From positions 1 to 6,847 of the forward strand of contig JAFXWT010000282.1 of the NCBI GenBank assembly GCA_017542695.1: a stretch of DNA of 6,847 nucleotides. The letters run 5' to 3'. Source of the DNA: Clostridia bacterium. GTDB taxonomy: Bacteria; Bacillota_A; Clostridia; Oscillospirales; CAG-272. How positions within the stretch are numbered: the first letter of the stretch is position 1; the number at the start of each line of letters is the position of its first letter. The notes beneath the pieces are model-generated. The model saw nothing but the letters and a program-made list of their open reading frames with translations, was not told where the DNA came from and did no database searches. This document shows, one piece after another, positions 1 to 6,765 of this stretch. Position numbers and translations under genes: made by a program.

Positions 1-1
1 G

Positions 2-79
2 GGCGACTTCAACATGGTTTCTGTCGAGGAAGTTAAGAAACTCGCAGGCGGCGACGGAAGCGGAAGGGTTGCGAGGTAA
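2..79 (+). CDS. C-terminal 25 residues of an upstream gene (partial)
   Basis: The window opens inside a reading frame that gives a short acidic/basic tail (GDFNMVSVEEVKKLAGG followed by DGSGRVAR) and stops at TAA 77-79. The start lies outside the window. The tail has a VSVEEVKKL helix followed by a Gly-rich, charged end. I recognise no family from so little sequence. Coding status is supported by the sensible amino-acid makeup and by the terminator-like hairpin about 95 bases downstream, not by homology. Confidence 0.6.
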   Translation, partial: GDFNMVSVEEVKKLAGGDGSGRVAR

Positions 80-174
80 CTTTACTTTTCGCATTTTTCT
101 CACCGATCGGCATTTTCCGAACATGCGACTATCACGAAATTTCAGATTAAATTAACAACGCTCGCGCACCAATA

Positions 175-203
175 CAAAAGGACAGGCAGCGCCTGTCCTT
201 TTG
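175..203 (+). terminator. Bidirectional intrinsic terminator
   Basis: A 13-bp perfect stem (CAAAAGGACAGGC at 175-187 with its complement at 191-203) closes a three-base AGC loop. The A-run on the left and T-run on the right sit in the foot of the stem, so either strand would read as GC stem plus U-rich tail. It probably ends the transcript of the gene that stops at 79. Confidence 0.75.
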
Positions 204-228
204 TGTTGCAAAAGAGCGATTTTTTCAA

Positions 229-403
229 GTTATATTGCCGTCGGTGGCGGCAGTTATATTGTCCCTTCGGGACAGTTATATTTCTCGCTGACGCGAGAAG
301 TTATATTATATTCGCCTCCAAACTGCGCGAAGCGCAATATCACTCGCCGCAGGCGAATATAACCGGGCGAAGCCCAATATCACTCGCCAAAGGCGAATAC
401 AAC
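229..403. repeat. Array of short variable hairpins with conserved AT linkers
   Basis: Seven small GC hairpins are strung together. Their arms are 237-240/248-251, 260-265/269-274, 282-288/293-299, 324-328/332-336, 344-348/352-356, 365-368/372-375 and 384-388/392-396, with loops of 3 to 7 bases. In the left part each hairpin is preceded on the plus strand by GTTATATT (TTATATT at 230-236, 254-260, 276-282 and 301-307). In the right part the same kind of linker (GTTATATT, GTGATATT, GTTGTATT) precedes each hairpin on the minus strand, and the loop centres are exactly 20 bases apart (330, 350, 370, 390). Stem sequences differ between units but stay self-complementary. ATATTCGCC at 308-316 can also pair with 352-360. 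No reading frame here looks real. The function is unknown; a RNA or DNA structural repeat family is likely. Confidence 0.7.
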
Positions 404-444
404 TGAAAGAACCCTGATTTGGTAGACAAATCAGGGTTCTTTCA
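404..444 (-). terminator. 18-bp perfect hairpin directly after the tRNA-Tyr fragment
   Basis: Bases 404-421 pair perfectly with 427-444 around a five-base GTAGA loop. Read on the minus strand, the stem starts one base after the CCA end of the tRNA-Tyr remnant and its 3' arm ends in TTCTTTCA. It was probably the native terminator of the tRNA transcript. The U-tract lies inside the stem foot rather than as a free tail, so termination strength is uncertain. Confidence 0.6.
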
Positions 445-500
445 TGGTGGGGGAAGATGGATTCGGACCATCGAAGTCACTGACAACAGATTTACAGTCT
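445..500 (-). pseudogene. 3' half of a tRNA-Tyr (GTA), 5' half missing
   Basis: On the minus strand this reads as the anticodon loop CTGTAAA (497-491, anticodon GTA at 495-493) and the 3' side of the anticodon stem. A long class II variable arm follows (GTCA/TGAC stem), then a T arm GATGG/CCATC (472-468 with 460-456), and finally TTCCCCC-A-CCA ending at 445. Class II shape with a GTA anticodon identifies bacterial tRNA-Tyr. The 5' half, which should begin GGGGGAA, is absent: after about 500 the plus strand turns into unrelated A/T-rich sequence. The T loop reads TCCGAAT instead of TTCGAAT (base 466), altering the nearly universal U55, so the copy is non-functional. It most likely marks a tRNA-borne attachment site duplicated by an integrated element. 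Confidence 0.8.
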
Positions 501-746
501 TTTATTATAGCAAAAAAACAAGCAATAGCCTCACTTTTTTGAGGTTGATTATATTTTGACAACTTTTTGACAACTTTCGGTACAAATTTTTCCGATTCTC
601 AAACCGTAATAACTTTCAGAATCGCATCGAGCGAGAACTATCTTGAAAGCACCCCGTCTCAATACGCGTCGGGACAAGCTGCTCTCACTCATGAAAATTA
701 GGGTATAGTGTATCCAAGATCTTCGCCTTTCGAGGAATAGCAATGA
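501..746. other. Gene-free stretch, probable decayed mobile-element end
   Basis: I see no convincing gene between the tRNA fragment and the truncated dockerin gene. It holds an A/T-rich start, a weak 5-bp hairpin (CCTCA 529-533 with TGAGG 540-544) and the two 11-bp repeats at 554-575. In the frame of the downstream gene it is open from 549 to 698, but stops follow at 699-701, 735-737 or nearby, and 744-746. The minus strand is open through the same bases and ends at 549, with a Cys/Lys-rich end (ESCQKVVKI) encoded by the repeats. That could be the tail of a lost integrase-like gene, but nothing in it is diagnostic. Confidence 0.4.
554..575. repeat. Two perfect 11-bp tandem repeats
   Basis: TTTTGACAACT occurs at 554-564 and again at 565-575 with no gap. 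An 11-bp period places both copies on the same face of the helix, as expected for a protein-binding site. They lie about 55 bases from the break point of the tRNA-Tyr fragment. Short direct repeats at this position resemble arm-type integrase sites beside attachment cores of tRNA-targeting elements. That role is inferred from position and spacing only. Confidence 0.5.
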
Positions 747-1964
747 ATGAGTACTGCCGAAGTCATTCGTCAGCCGTATGTCGCGCCAGTGAATAATGGC
801 GCCACATCCGAAGTTTTCGTCGGTTGGGACATCGACGGCGACGGTGTTGCGGATATGATCCCCGCAACAACATCGGTTGATATTTCCGCCACGGCGATCA
901 TGGAAACCATCGATAATACGTACACAGTAACGTGTTACGACCTTGACAGAACAACGGCGATGTATATGTTCGTCGTCGCCCACGGCGGCACAGTCGATCT
1001 GCCTGTTCCTACAAAGACGGGCTACACATTCGACGGTTGGTCCGGATATTCCGGCGGCGAGATCACAAGCGACGTCAAAGTTTATTCATCTTGGACGCAC
1101 AACGGCGACGGTCACAACTACGTGAAGACCACTCATAACCCCACGTGCACCGAGAATGGCTACGACGAATATATTTGCTCGATCTGCGGCAACAGTTATT
1201 ATGAGAATTACACCGACCCAATATGGCACACATTCGGCGAGTGGGTTGTAGATGTCGAGCCCGAATGTGAAGAAGACGGTGTGAAATATCATATATGTGA
1301 ATTGTGCGGAACGCGCGAATATGATTCCATACCCGCCTCGGGGCATGAGTTTGAAAGAAAGCCCATAAGCCGAGCGACCTGCACTGAACAAGGAGAAGTA
1401 GAATGCGTATGCCTTAAATGCGGCGAAACATACGTTGAACATATCGCGGTGATATCTCATAAATATAAAAAAATGTATGTTGACGAGGTTGTTTTGGAAA
1501 TGCTTAGAGGAAAACTTGTCGATATGTTCTACGGCATCGAAGGGGATAAGTATTTCAATTACGTTTGCTCCGAATGCGGAAGTTTAATGACGGTAGAGGA
1601 ATCGACGTCAGTTCGTGCCGCTGCAGCATCGTCAGAAGAATGCAGTCATACAAGCGGAACATGGCAAACTGTCAGAAAAGCTACCGACAACGAACTCGGG
1701 CTTGAAGTTCTCGTGTGCGATCTTTGCGAGAAATATATAGATGCAAGACTTATTTTACATAACAAAGAATACAGACCGGGCGATATCAACAACGACGGAA
1801 CCGTCAACAACAAAGACTTGACGCGGCTGTTCCAGTATCTCTCCGATTGGGATGTTGAGATCAACGATAAAGCTCTTGATATCAACGGCGACGGAAAGGT
1901 AAACAACAAAGATATCATTCGTCTGTTCCAGTATCTGTCTAACTGGGATGTGGAAATGTATTAA
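747..1964 (+). CDS. 5'-truncated secreted protein: InlB-like repeat, CxxC modules, type I dockerin
   Basis: This is the C-terminal part of a large surface or secreted protein. Residues 1-51 are the end of a repeat with a FVGWDIDGDGVAD core. Residues 58-116 are an InlB (Listeria-Bacteroides) type beta repeat, with the hallmark TKTGYTFDGW. Residues 120-330 hold five CxxC modules (144/147, 184/187, 222/225, 274/277, 324/327), three of them preceded by a P-x-C or T-C-T/E turn. Residues 343-405 are a complete type I dockerin with two calcium loops (DINNDGTVNNKD and DINGDGKVNNKD). Dockerins bind cohesins, so the product would attach to a scaffold or cell-surface cohesin. There is no signal peptide. 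Translation would start inside a repeat, and the ATG directly follows an in-frame TGA (744-746). A GAGG at 732-735 sits better for the out-of-frame ATG at 743. I read it as the remnant of a longer gene cut by recombination or frameshift; expression is doubtful. The domain calls are firm. Confidence 0.8.
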   Translation: MSTAEVIRQPYVAPVNNGATSEVFVGWDIDGDGVADMIPATTSVDISATAIMETIDNTYTVTCYDLDRTTAMYMFVVAHGGTVDLPVPTKTGYTFDGWSGYSGGEITSDVKVYSSWTHNGDGHNYVKTTHNPTCTENGYDEYICSICGNSYYENYTDPIWHTFGEWVVDVEPECEEDGVKYHICELCGTREYDSIPASGHEFERKPISRATCTEQGEVECVCLKCGETYVEHIAVISHKYKKMYVDEVVLEMLRGKLVDMFYGIEGDKYFNYVCSECGSLMTVEESTSVRAAAASSEECSHTSGTWQTVRKATDNELGLEVLVCDLCEKYIDARLILHNKEYRPGDINNDGTVNNKDLTRLFQYLSDWDVEINDKALDINGDGKVNNKDIIRLFQYLSNWDVEMY

Positions 1965-1972
1965 AAAAATGT

Positions 1973-2001
1973 GCGGGCGGCTAATGCCGCCCGTGATTTT
2001 T
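1973..2001 (+). terminator. Intrinsic terminator after the dockerin gene
   Basis: An 8-bp all-GC stem (CGGGCGGC 1974-1981 with its complement 1986-1993, extended by a G-T pair) closes a TAAT loop and is followed by GATTTTTATT. It starts nine bases after the stop codon. A weaker AT-rich stem (ATTGAT 2002-2007 with ATCAAT 2020-2025) and a T-run follow. Confidence 0.85.
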
Positions 2002-2042
2002 ATTGATTTTCATATATCTATCAATTTTTCCCGTTTTCTCGC

Positions 2043-2071
2043 TTGCAATTATAAAAAAACTATGATAAAAT
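2043..2071 (+). promoter_or_regulatory. Sigma-A-type promoter for the leader and the two-gene operon
   Basis: TTGCAA (2043-2048) and TAAAAT (2066-2071) are separated by 17 bases, and the surrounding sequence is very A/T-rich. A transcript would start near 2078. This is the only promoter-like signal I find between the terminator at 1973-2001 and the gene at 2292, so it is the likely source of the operon mRNA. Confidence 0.55.
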
Positions 2072-2077
2072 AAAACA

Positions 2078-2265
2078 TAATCAATCACGAGCAAAAGGAA
2101 TTGACGACAATGAAGAAGTTTTTGACGATCCCCTCGTTCATCGGTTCGGTCGATCGGCAAGTAAGGGATGAATTTCCTTGCTTCTTTTGTCGACGCCCTT
2201 TAATAAGAGATTGGAATAATTTTCGGCGCGATATGCCTGTCAAAGCAGGACTGTCGCGCCTTTTT
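2078..2265 (+). promoter_or_regulatory. Structured 5' leader with internal terminator (candidate attenuator or small RNA)
   Basis: The interval from the predicted start to the hairpin at 2225-2260 could form a discrete RNA of about 190 nt. A first domain has an outer GTCGA/TCGAC pairing (2149-2153 with 2190-2194) around an 8-bp helix (2159-2166 with 2176-2183, one G-T pair) with a nine-base loop. The second domain is the terminator hairpin. CGCC at 2194-2197 could pair with GGCG at 2225-2228, which would open the terminator stem; that is only a four-pair suggestion. I recognise no known riboswitch class. The layout suggests conditional readthrough into the gene at 2292, or an independent small RNA. 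Confidence 0.35.
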
Positions 2266-2274
2266 GCACCTTAA
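2110..2274 (+). CDS. Possible 54-residue small protein or leader peptide
   Basis: An ATG at 2110 lies 10 bases after AAAAGGA (2093-2099) and about 32 bases after the predicted transcript start. The product begins [10 protein letters not shown], continues with a Cys/Arg-rich middle (PCFFCRRPL) and ends RLFAP before TAA at 2272-2274. For it: a plausible ribosome binding site and promoter. Against it: the last third runs through the terminator hairpin and its T-run, and the composition is not clearly protein-like. The first ten residues could also be a leftover signal-peptide start from another gene. No family is recognised. Confidence 0.3.
   Translation: MKKFLTIPSFIGSVDRQVRDEFPCFFCRRPLIRDWNNFRRDMPVKAGLSRLFAP
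2225..2265 (+). terminator. Terminator-like hairpin just upstream of the operon
   Basis: GGCGCGA (2225-2231) pairs with TCGCGCC (2254-2260). An inner CCTG/CAGG helix (2236-2239 with 2246-2249) stacks inside it, and TTTTT (2261-2265) follows directly. This is a strong intrinsic terminator by shape. It ends only 12 bases before the AAGGAGG of the next gene, leaving no room for another promoter, so the operon must be read through it. Confidence 0.7.
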
Positions 2275-2291
2275 AACAAGGAGGACGTAAT

Positions 2292-3512
2292 ATGGCATTC
2301 TGTTCAAACTGCGGCTCGGTGCTGATAGATGGCGCTAAATTCTGCCAGTCGTGCGGCACGCCGATCCCAAAACCCGAGATCGTTTTATGCTCAAACTGCG
2401 GCGCGGTGCTGAAAAACGGAACAAAGTTCTGCGGAGAATGCGGCGCGCCCGTGACGCAAACGATGCCCGAGCCAAATCCGATACACGAATCCGTGCCAGA
2501 ACCTGAGCCGGAGCCTGTGCCAATGCTGGAGCCCGTGCCAGAACCTGAGCCGGAGCCTGTGCCAATGCTGGAGCCCGTGCCAGAACCTGAGCCGGAGCCT
2601 GTGCCAATGCTGGAGCCCGAGCCAGTGCCGGAGCCGGAGCCTGTGCCGGAGCCCGCGCCTGTGCCGGAGCCGCAAAAAGCGCCGCAGGCGTTCAGTTTTA
2701 CCGCGCCGACGTTCACCGGAGAAGCGATACTCGGCAGCGTCGGAGGAAAAGCGATCGGCGCGGTGTCGAGCGTCATACCCGGGCCGGGCAAAGTCGTCGC
2801 GTCAAGCGCAAAGTCGTTTGTCGCGTCGCTCAAATCGACGCTGAAAGACCCGAAAAAAATGATACCGACGCTCGTCATCGCGGTGATTTGGATCGTTCTC
2901 GACATTCTCAAAGCGTGCGGGATAAATCCGATACCGACGCAGATTTTGTCGTTTATTACGTTCGCGAACGGCGGTATGAACGGCGGCGTGATCGGAGCGA
3001 TAGGCGGTATCATCGGCAAAGGCGTCTTCGCCGGAGCGCTCGTATCTTTAATCGGGCTGTTCGCGCGCAAAAACAAAGGACAAAAGCGGACGCTCGGAGA
3101 TACGCTGGGCGGCGCGTTCGGCGTGTCGCTCGACACGCTCGGCGCGTACCTCACTGGCATCGGCACGGCGATGTTCTTCTTCCTGCTCATTTCGGGCGGC
3201 GCGACGCGCATCTCGTTCATGGGCGGGATCGCGACGTCGTTCATCGCCGCGAGGGCCGCGTTAAATAACGGATTTTTACAGAGATTCATAAGCTCGATAA
3301 CGTCGAAAGGCAAAACGAAAGCCTGGTCCGGCGCCGCGGGATTCATTCGCGGGATATCCGTCGGATCAGCCGCCGCCGCGTTCATAGGACTTATCGGGAT
3401 CAACCTCATTCTCATCATCATGGGCGGAGTGATCATGACGGGCGGCGTCATTTTGCTGATACTGCAAGCGACGGGCGTCTTAAAAACAGGAAAGGAGGCG
3501 AGCGTCAAGTGA
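2292..3512 (+). CDS. Double zinc-ribbon, Pro/Glu-linker, multi-pass membrane protein
   Basis: A 406-residue protein with three parts. Residues 1-52 hold two short zinc ribbons, each with two CxxC knuckles (C4/C7 with C18/C21; C33/C36 with C47/C50). Such N-terminal ribbons are common on clostridial membrane proteins, where they are presumed to be cytosolic. Residues 58-127 are a stiff linker of Pro-Glu repeats containing three copies of [14 protein letters not shown]. Residues 140-395 are Gly/Ala-rich with several likely membrane segments: about 190-209, 232-257, 287-302, 308-323 and 355-392 (the last long enough for two). A basic loop (RKNKGQKR) follows the second. There is no signal peptide. 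The start is fixed by AAGGAGG (2278-2284) seven bases before the ATG. Its stop overlaps the GTG of the next gene by four bases, so the two are translationally coupled and probably act together. I do not recognise the membrane domain and assign no function. The ribbons may bind zinc structurally or a partner, not necessarily nucleic acid. Confidence 0.9.
   Translation: MAFCSNCGSVLIDGAKFCQSCGTPIPKPEIVLCSNCGAVLKNGTKFCGECGAPVTQTMPEPNPIHESVPEPEPEPVPMLEPVPEPEPEPVPMLEPVPEPEPEPVPMLEPEPVPEPEPVPEPAPVPEPQKAPQAFSFTAPTFTGEAILGSVGGKAIGAVSSVIPGPGKVVASSAKSFVASLKSTLKDPKKMIPTLVIAVIWIVLDILKACGINPIPTQILSFITFANGGMNGGVIGAIGGIIGKGVFAGALVSLIGLFARKNKGQKRTLGDTLGGAFGVSLDTLGAYLTGIGTAMFFFLLISGGATRISFMGGIATSFIAARAALNNGFLQRFISSITSKGKTKAWSGAAGFIRGISVGSAAAAFIGLIGINLILIIMGGVIMTGGVILLILQATGVLKTGKEASVK
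2493..2618 (+). repeat. Three perfect 42-bp tandem repeats in the coding linker
   Basis: Units 2493-2534, 2535-2576 and 2577-2618 are identical at every base, each coding for 14 residues ([14 protein letters not shown]). Degenerate GAGCCNGTGCC-type repeats continue to about 2673. The 42-base length keeps the frame, so slippage would lengthen or shorten the linker without breaking the gene. Perfect identity at third codon positions points to recent expansion or ongoing homogenisation. Confidence 0.95.
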
Positions 3513-6500
3513 AAAAACGGATTGTTGCGATCATCATACTCGTGTTCATGCTGCTGCCGCTTCTTTCCCTGACCGCCGTCTCCGCCGACGGCGAGACGCT
3601 GCCGAAGGGATTCGTCAGGCCGGAAGATTATTACGAGAAATGGGATGAGTGGGATAAGGATAATACGAAACATATACTGGTTGGGCTGAACAAGCTGGAC
3701 GGCGTGTATCTTCAGGTGTTATGGGTGTATTGCGGCAACTGCGGCACATACGGGTTCTATCCACAGATACGCGAAGACCCGAAAATCAAGACAACGCTAA
3801 GCGACAAGCCGTATATTACCGTCAGGCGTGGCGAGACCGTTCCCACATTCACGCTTTCGGGAACGTATGATTACGAGGGCGATAAAGACTGGTACGGCGA
3901 GCGCCAGTGGCGCAAAGGGACGATGACGGTCACCGTGCAGAATATGACGCTTGGCCCAACCGGAACAGCCGGAAACTCCTATGTGTATGCGGATATTTCC
4001 GGATCGGCCTCTACGCAGTGGAAGAGAGAGGGAAAAGACGTGCAGTCGGGAACGACCACCGTTGACGCGAAGGAAGTCCAGGACAAAATGAACGACTGGG
4101 ACGGTTCGATGCAATATAACTTCAACGGAGTCGGTATGTGCCTAACCGCCAGCGGAACGTATGATGGCGACAGTCTCGGATTTACCGGATCTATCACGAT
4201 TTGGTTCAAACTCATCGGAATTCTGCCAAGCGACGGAAGCGGCAAAACAAATGCTGGCACGACGCAGAACGCCGAGCAAAATCCGGGCGAGGACAATGGC
4301 GTTTCCGTGCCCGCCGCCATTGCGATAGGTACTGTCGGCGCTGTTATCGCGATCACGGGAGCCGCGGCCGCGACGTCAAGCGGCAATGACAGCGCGGACG
4401 ACGACAAAAAGAAGAAAACGTATAAAATGTACGTTCAAAAGGACTTCGGCGACGCGATCAGGAAAGGCGCTGAGCCCGTCAAGGTGCGCGCCAGAATGGC
4501 GGAGGTCGACGAGATGGGCGTCGAGCAAGACCGAAACGATCTGACTGCGAAGATCACCGCCTCAGGCGACGGCATGACGGTGGAAAGTACTGCGCTCGTC
4601 GGGCGGTATCTCGAAGCCGTCGTCAGTATTCCAAAGGATTATGAAGACGACAAAGCGGAGATCGCGTTCACATTTACCGGTGAGGGCGGCGTGTTTACCA
4701 ACACCGTTATCTTCCGCGCGGTCGACGGGCCGTCCCTGAAATTCGTCGAGGAGACGGAAGAAGCGGGCGCCTACCGCCTGAACGGATCGAGCTGCGGCAT
4801 CGACCTTATCCCCGGCGACAACTTCACCTACACCGCTGAATTTATGATCATCGACGCGGTGACGCCGCCCGCTGTCAGCGACATGACGGCGGAAAACCCG
4901 GGCGACTTCGGCGTGACGTTCGAGGAGACGGGCAGGCAGTTCGTATACAAAATGCACGTGAAAAACAACACGGCGGCCGAGCCGGATCACGACGTTTTCG
5001 CCGAGAAAAAGACACGAAATTTCGAGATCAAAGTCAAGGTCGAGGGCGAAGAAAATCTTGTGACAGGGTACGTCACAATGAATCTCTATCCCGAGGGGAT
5101 CACGGTGCAGTCGTCCGAGATCGGAAAGAAAAACAACGTCAAATACGTGCGTGTGCAGGCATACGAGAAGGAAAACGTCGGCGGCCTCGACAACAAGTGG
5201 CAGGTGTGCACGATGAAGCTCACGGCGGCGTTCAAGTTAAAAGACAAATCGGTTATCGATCCCGAAAACGCCAAGTTCAAGTTTGAAAAGATCAAGGGCT
5301 CGGGCGGAACGGGCATGCGCGCCGACAAAGAAGAGTCGGTGGCGGAAAAGTTCAAATACAAGGAGACGCACGGCTACAGCTCGGGAAAATACGAATATGA
5401 TTTCGAGCCGAACAGCAGTCTCTCCGAGCCGGACGACGGGACGTTCTATATGGTGCTCCTGCCGACCGAGACCGAATTCGAGGGCACAAGATACAACGCA
5501 GAGGTGCCGTTCAGACTTCGCGGAAGCGATCTCGGCGCGACGGGCGACTGGGAGAAGGAATACAAGGAGCTGCAGCGCCGCATTATTCAATTTTCTCTGC
5601 CCGGGAATATGGACAAGTGGATCGCGCAGCTTAAGACGTGTGCGACCGAGCCGCGCGCATCGGTGGAAGAGCTGCGCCTTGTGAGCAAGTGGATTCTCCG
5701 CGAGTACATGGACTACTGGACGAATCAGCAGAAGAAGGACCTCGACGAAGCGAATATGTACAACGCCATCGTGAACGTGCTCGAGTGGACAAAATTCGCG
5801 GGCGACTGCGCATTTTCGTTCCTTGTTGCCGCCTACGCGGGACCTGTCGCCGAGGCGCTGATCTCGCCGGCCAAGGACTTCTTAACGAGCGCGATCGGCG
5901 AGATCGTTGCTGCAAGAAGCCACGGAGACGCGATCGACGTTGACAACTTCGAGTTCTCCAAGAATCTCGCGGCGGCGGGCGACAACCTGCTGTCCAACAA
6001 CATCAATCTGACGAATTGGCGTCAGGCGGCGGCAACGCTCGGCGGATACTTCGTTTACAGCGCCGTGAAGAATTACATTCTTAAACTGCGCGAGAAAAAC
6101 GAAGCTGATTTCTGGGGCGCGCTGTGCGAGGCGTTCAAGGATATGACTTTGGCGGCGCTGAAATCAAAGGCGGGCGAGCTGATCGGCAAGTGGCTCAAAG
6201 AGAGCAAGAAGTTCCAGGAGAAGATTGGCCCGTTCATCACCAAGTATTTCAAAGAGACGAATTTCGACACCCTGCAGAAGAAGCTCAACGACGCGCTCGG
6301 TCTGGAGGGTGAGCTACGAAAGCTCGCGGGTTACGCAAACGACAAGGTGTTCGAGACCAAAGTCGCCGAGGTGGTGGAGAAATATATCTCCGGACTTGTC
6401 GGTGCGGGATTTGACAAGCTGCGCGAGGTTTACGATGGATCGAAGTTCACCGTTGAGGGCGGGTGCGTATATTACTGCTTCAATATCGATCTCTTTGACG

Positions 6501-6661
6501 CGTTCCACTACGGTATCAAGCTCAATCTGACAAGGACCCTGCAGGCGATGACCGGCAACTTCTTCGGATGGCTGTACGATCTCTTCTTTGCGGGAGTTCC
6601 CGCCGCGATGAGTGTTATCGACAAGCCCAAGGACCCACCGCTCCCTCCGGCAAAAAATTGA
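3509..6661 (+). CDS. Large exported protein of unknown function, coupled to the zinc-ribbon membrane protein
   Basis: A 1050-residue protein. Residues 1-26 are a clear signal peptide (MKKR, a hydrophobic core, cleavage after AVSA). Residues 27-240 are beta-rich and Trp/Tyr/Thr-rich, with one CxxC (C75/C78). Residues 243-263 are a low-complexity linker. Residues 265-288 form a Gly/Ala/Ile hydrophobic segment followed by an Asp/Lys run (DDDKKKK), a probable membrane anchor. Residues 303-405 look like an Ig-type beta domain (motifs [16 protein letters not shown] and [10 protein letters not shown]) and are followed by further beta-rich sequence to about 672. Residues 680-980 are mostly helical, with hydrophobic stretches near 764-785 and 1015-1034. 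The end is proline-rich (DPPLPPAKN). The GTG start overlaps the preceding stop and has AAAGGAGG (3491-3498) ten bases upstream. I have an impression, not verified, that related Ig-like segments occur in uncharacterised clostridial proteins. There are no enzyme motifs, LPxTG signal or dockerin. A scaffold, receptor or secreted-machine component are all possible. Confidence 0.9.
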   Translation: MKKRIVAIIILVFMLLPLLSLTAVSADGETLPKGFVRPEDYYEKWDEWDKDNTKHILVGLNKLDGVYLQVLWVYCGNCGTYGFYPQIREDPKIKTTLSDKPYITVRRGETVPTFTLSGTYDYEGDKDWYGERQWRKGTMTVTVQNMTLGPTGTAGNSYVYADISGSASTQWKREGKDVQSGTTTVDAKEVQDKMNDWDGSMQYNFNGVGMCLTASGTYDGDSLGFTGSITIWFKLIGILPSDGSGKTNAGTTQNAEQNPGEDNGVSVPAAIAIGTVGAVIAITGAAAATSSGNDSADDDKKKKTYKMYVQKDFGDAIRKGAEPVKVRARMAEVDEMGVEQDRNDLTAKITASGDGMTVESTALVGRYLEAVVSIPKDYEDDKAEIAFTFTGEGGVFTNTVIFRAVDGPSLKFVEETEEAGAYRLNGSSCGIDLIPGDNFTYTAEFMIIDAVTPPAVSDMTAENPGDFGVTFEETGRQFVYKMHVKNNTAAEPDHDVFAEKKTRNFEIKVKVEGEENLVTGYVTMNLYPEGITVQSSEIGKKNNVKYVRVQAYEKENVGGLDNKWQVCTMKLTAAFKLKDKSVIDPENAKFKFEKIKGSGGTGMRADKEESVAEKFKYKETHGYSSGKYEYDFEPNSSLSEPDDGTFYMVLLPTETEFEGTRYNAEVPFRLRGSDLGATGDWEKEYKELQRRIIQFSLPGNMDKWIAQLKTCATEPRASVEELRLVSKWILREYMDYWTNQQKKDLDEANMYNAIVNVLEWTKFAGDCAFSFLVAAYAGPVAEALISPAKDFLTSAIGEIVAARSHGDAIDVDNFEFSKNLAAAGDNLLSNNINLTNWRQAAATLGGYFVYSAVKNYILKLREKNEADFWGALCEAFKDMTLAALKSKAGELIGKWLKESKKFQEKIGPFITKYFKETNFDTLQKKLNDALGLEGELRKLAGYANDKVFETKVAEVVEKYISGLVGAGFDKLREVYDGSKFTVEGGCVYYCFNIDLFDAFHYGIKLNLTRTLQAMTGNFFGWLYDLFFAGVPAAMSVIDKPKDPPLPPAKN

Positions 6662-6670
6662 CGGGAAGAT

Positions 6671-6706
6671 CAAATCGGGTGAGGCATTTACGCCTCGCCC
6701 GATTTG
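6671..6706 (+). terminator. Intrinsic terminator of the two-gene operon
   Basis: A 15-bp stem (6671-6685 with 6692-6706, one G-T pair) closes an ATTTAC loop ten bases after the stop codon. The T-rich part (ATTTGTTGT) is partly in the stem. The A-run on the left arm also makes it usable on the minus strand. Confidence 0.75.
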
Positions 6707-6718
6707 TTGTCCACCGAA

Positions 6719-6741
6719 AACCACGCGATAGTCGCGTGGTT
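6719..6741 (-). terminator. Second stem-loop, best as a minus-strand terminator
   Basis: AACCACGCGA (6719-6728) pairs perfectly with 6732-6741 around a TAG loop. On the minus strand the stem is followed by TTCGG after a TTTT run overlapping its foot; on the plus strand there is no T-run. It may back up the first terminator or block antisense transcription from the right. Confidence 0.5.
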
Positions 6742-6765
6742 CAGTAAAGTTTAACCGGTGAGGAA

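Noticed and set aside
229..403. CRISPR array
   Set aside because: The constant part is only 7-8 A/T-rich bases, the variable parts are self-complementary hairpins, the orientation flips midway, and no cas genes are in view.
203..406. A 67-codon plus-strand open frame over the hairpin array
   Set aside because: It lies wholly on the palindromic array, has no ribosome binding site, and its residues follow the repeat pattern.
704..709. TATAGT as a -10 box for the dockerin gene
   Set aside because: No -35 element lies at a suitable distance, and the gene behind it lacks a credible N terminus.
549..983. A 144-codon minus-strand open frame
   Set aside because: Most of it is antisense to the InlB/dockerin frame and has Cys/Arg/His-rich shadow composition. 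Only its last third, before 701, could be an old gene tail, and that is noted as a weak possibility.
2335..2675. Minus-strand Arg/Leu/His and Ala/Gln repeat frames
   Set aside because: They are antisense readings of the 42-bp repeats, with no start signals and biased repeat composition.
2240..3673. A 477-codon minus-strand open frame opposite the zinc-ribbon gene
   Set aside because: It is longer than the real gene, but it is the shadow of a Pro/Glu and Gly/Ala-rich sequence (Gly-Ser-Gly-Thr repeats). It runs through a terminator hairpin and has no ribosome binding site.
3797..4407. Two minus-strand frames of over 100 codons inside the large gene
   Set aside because: They are shadows of a high-GC coding region whose plus-strand frame has a signal peptide, domains and a ribosome binding site.
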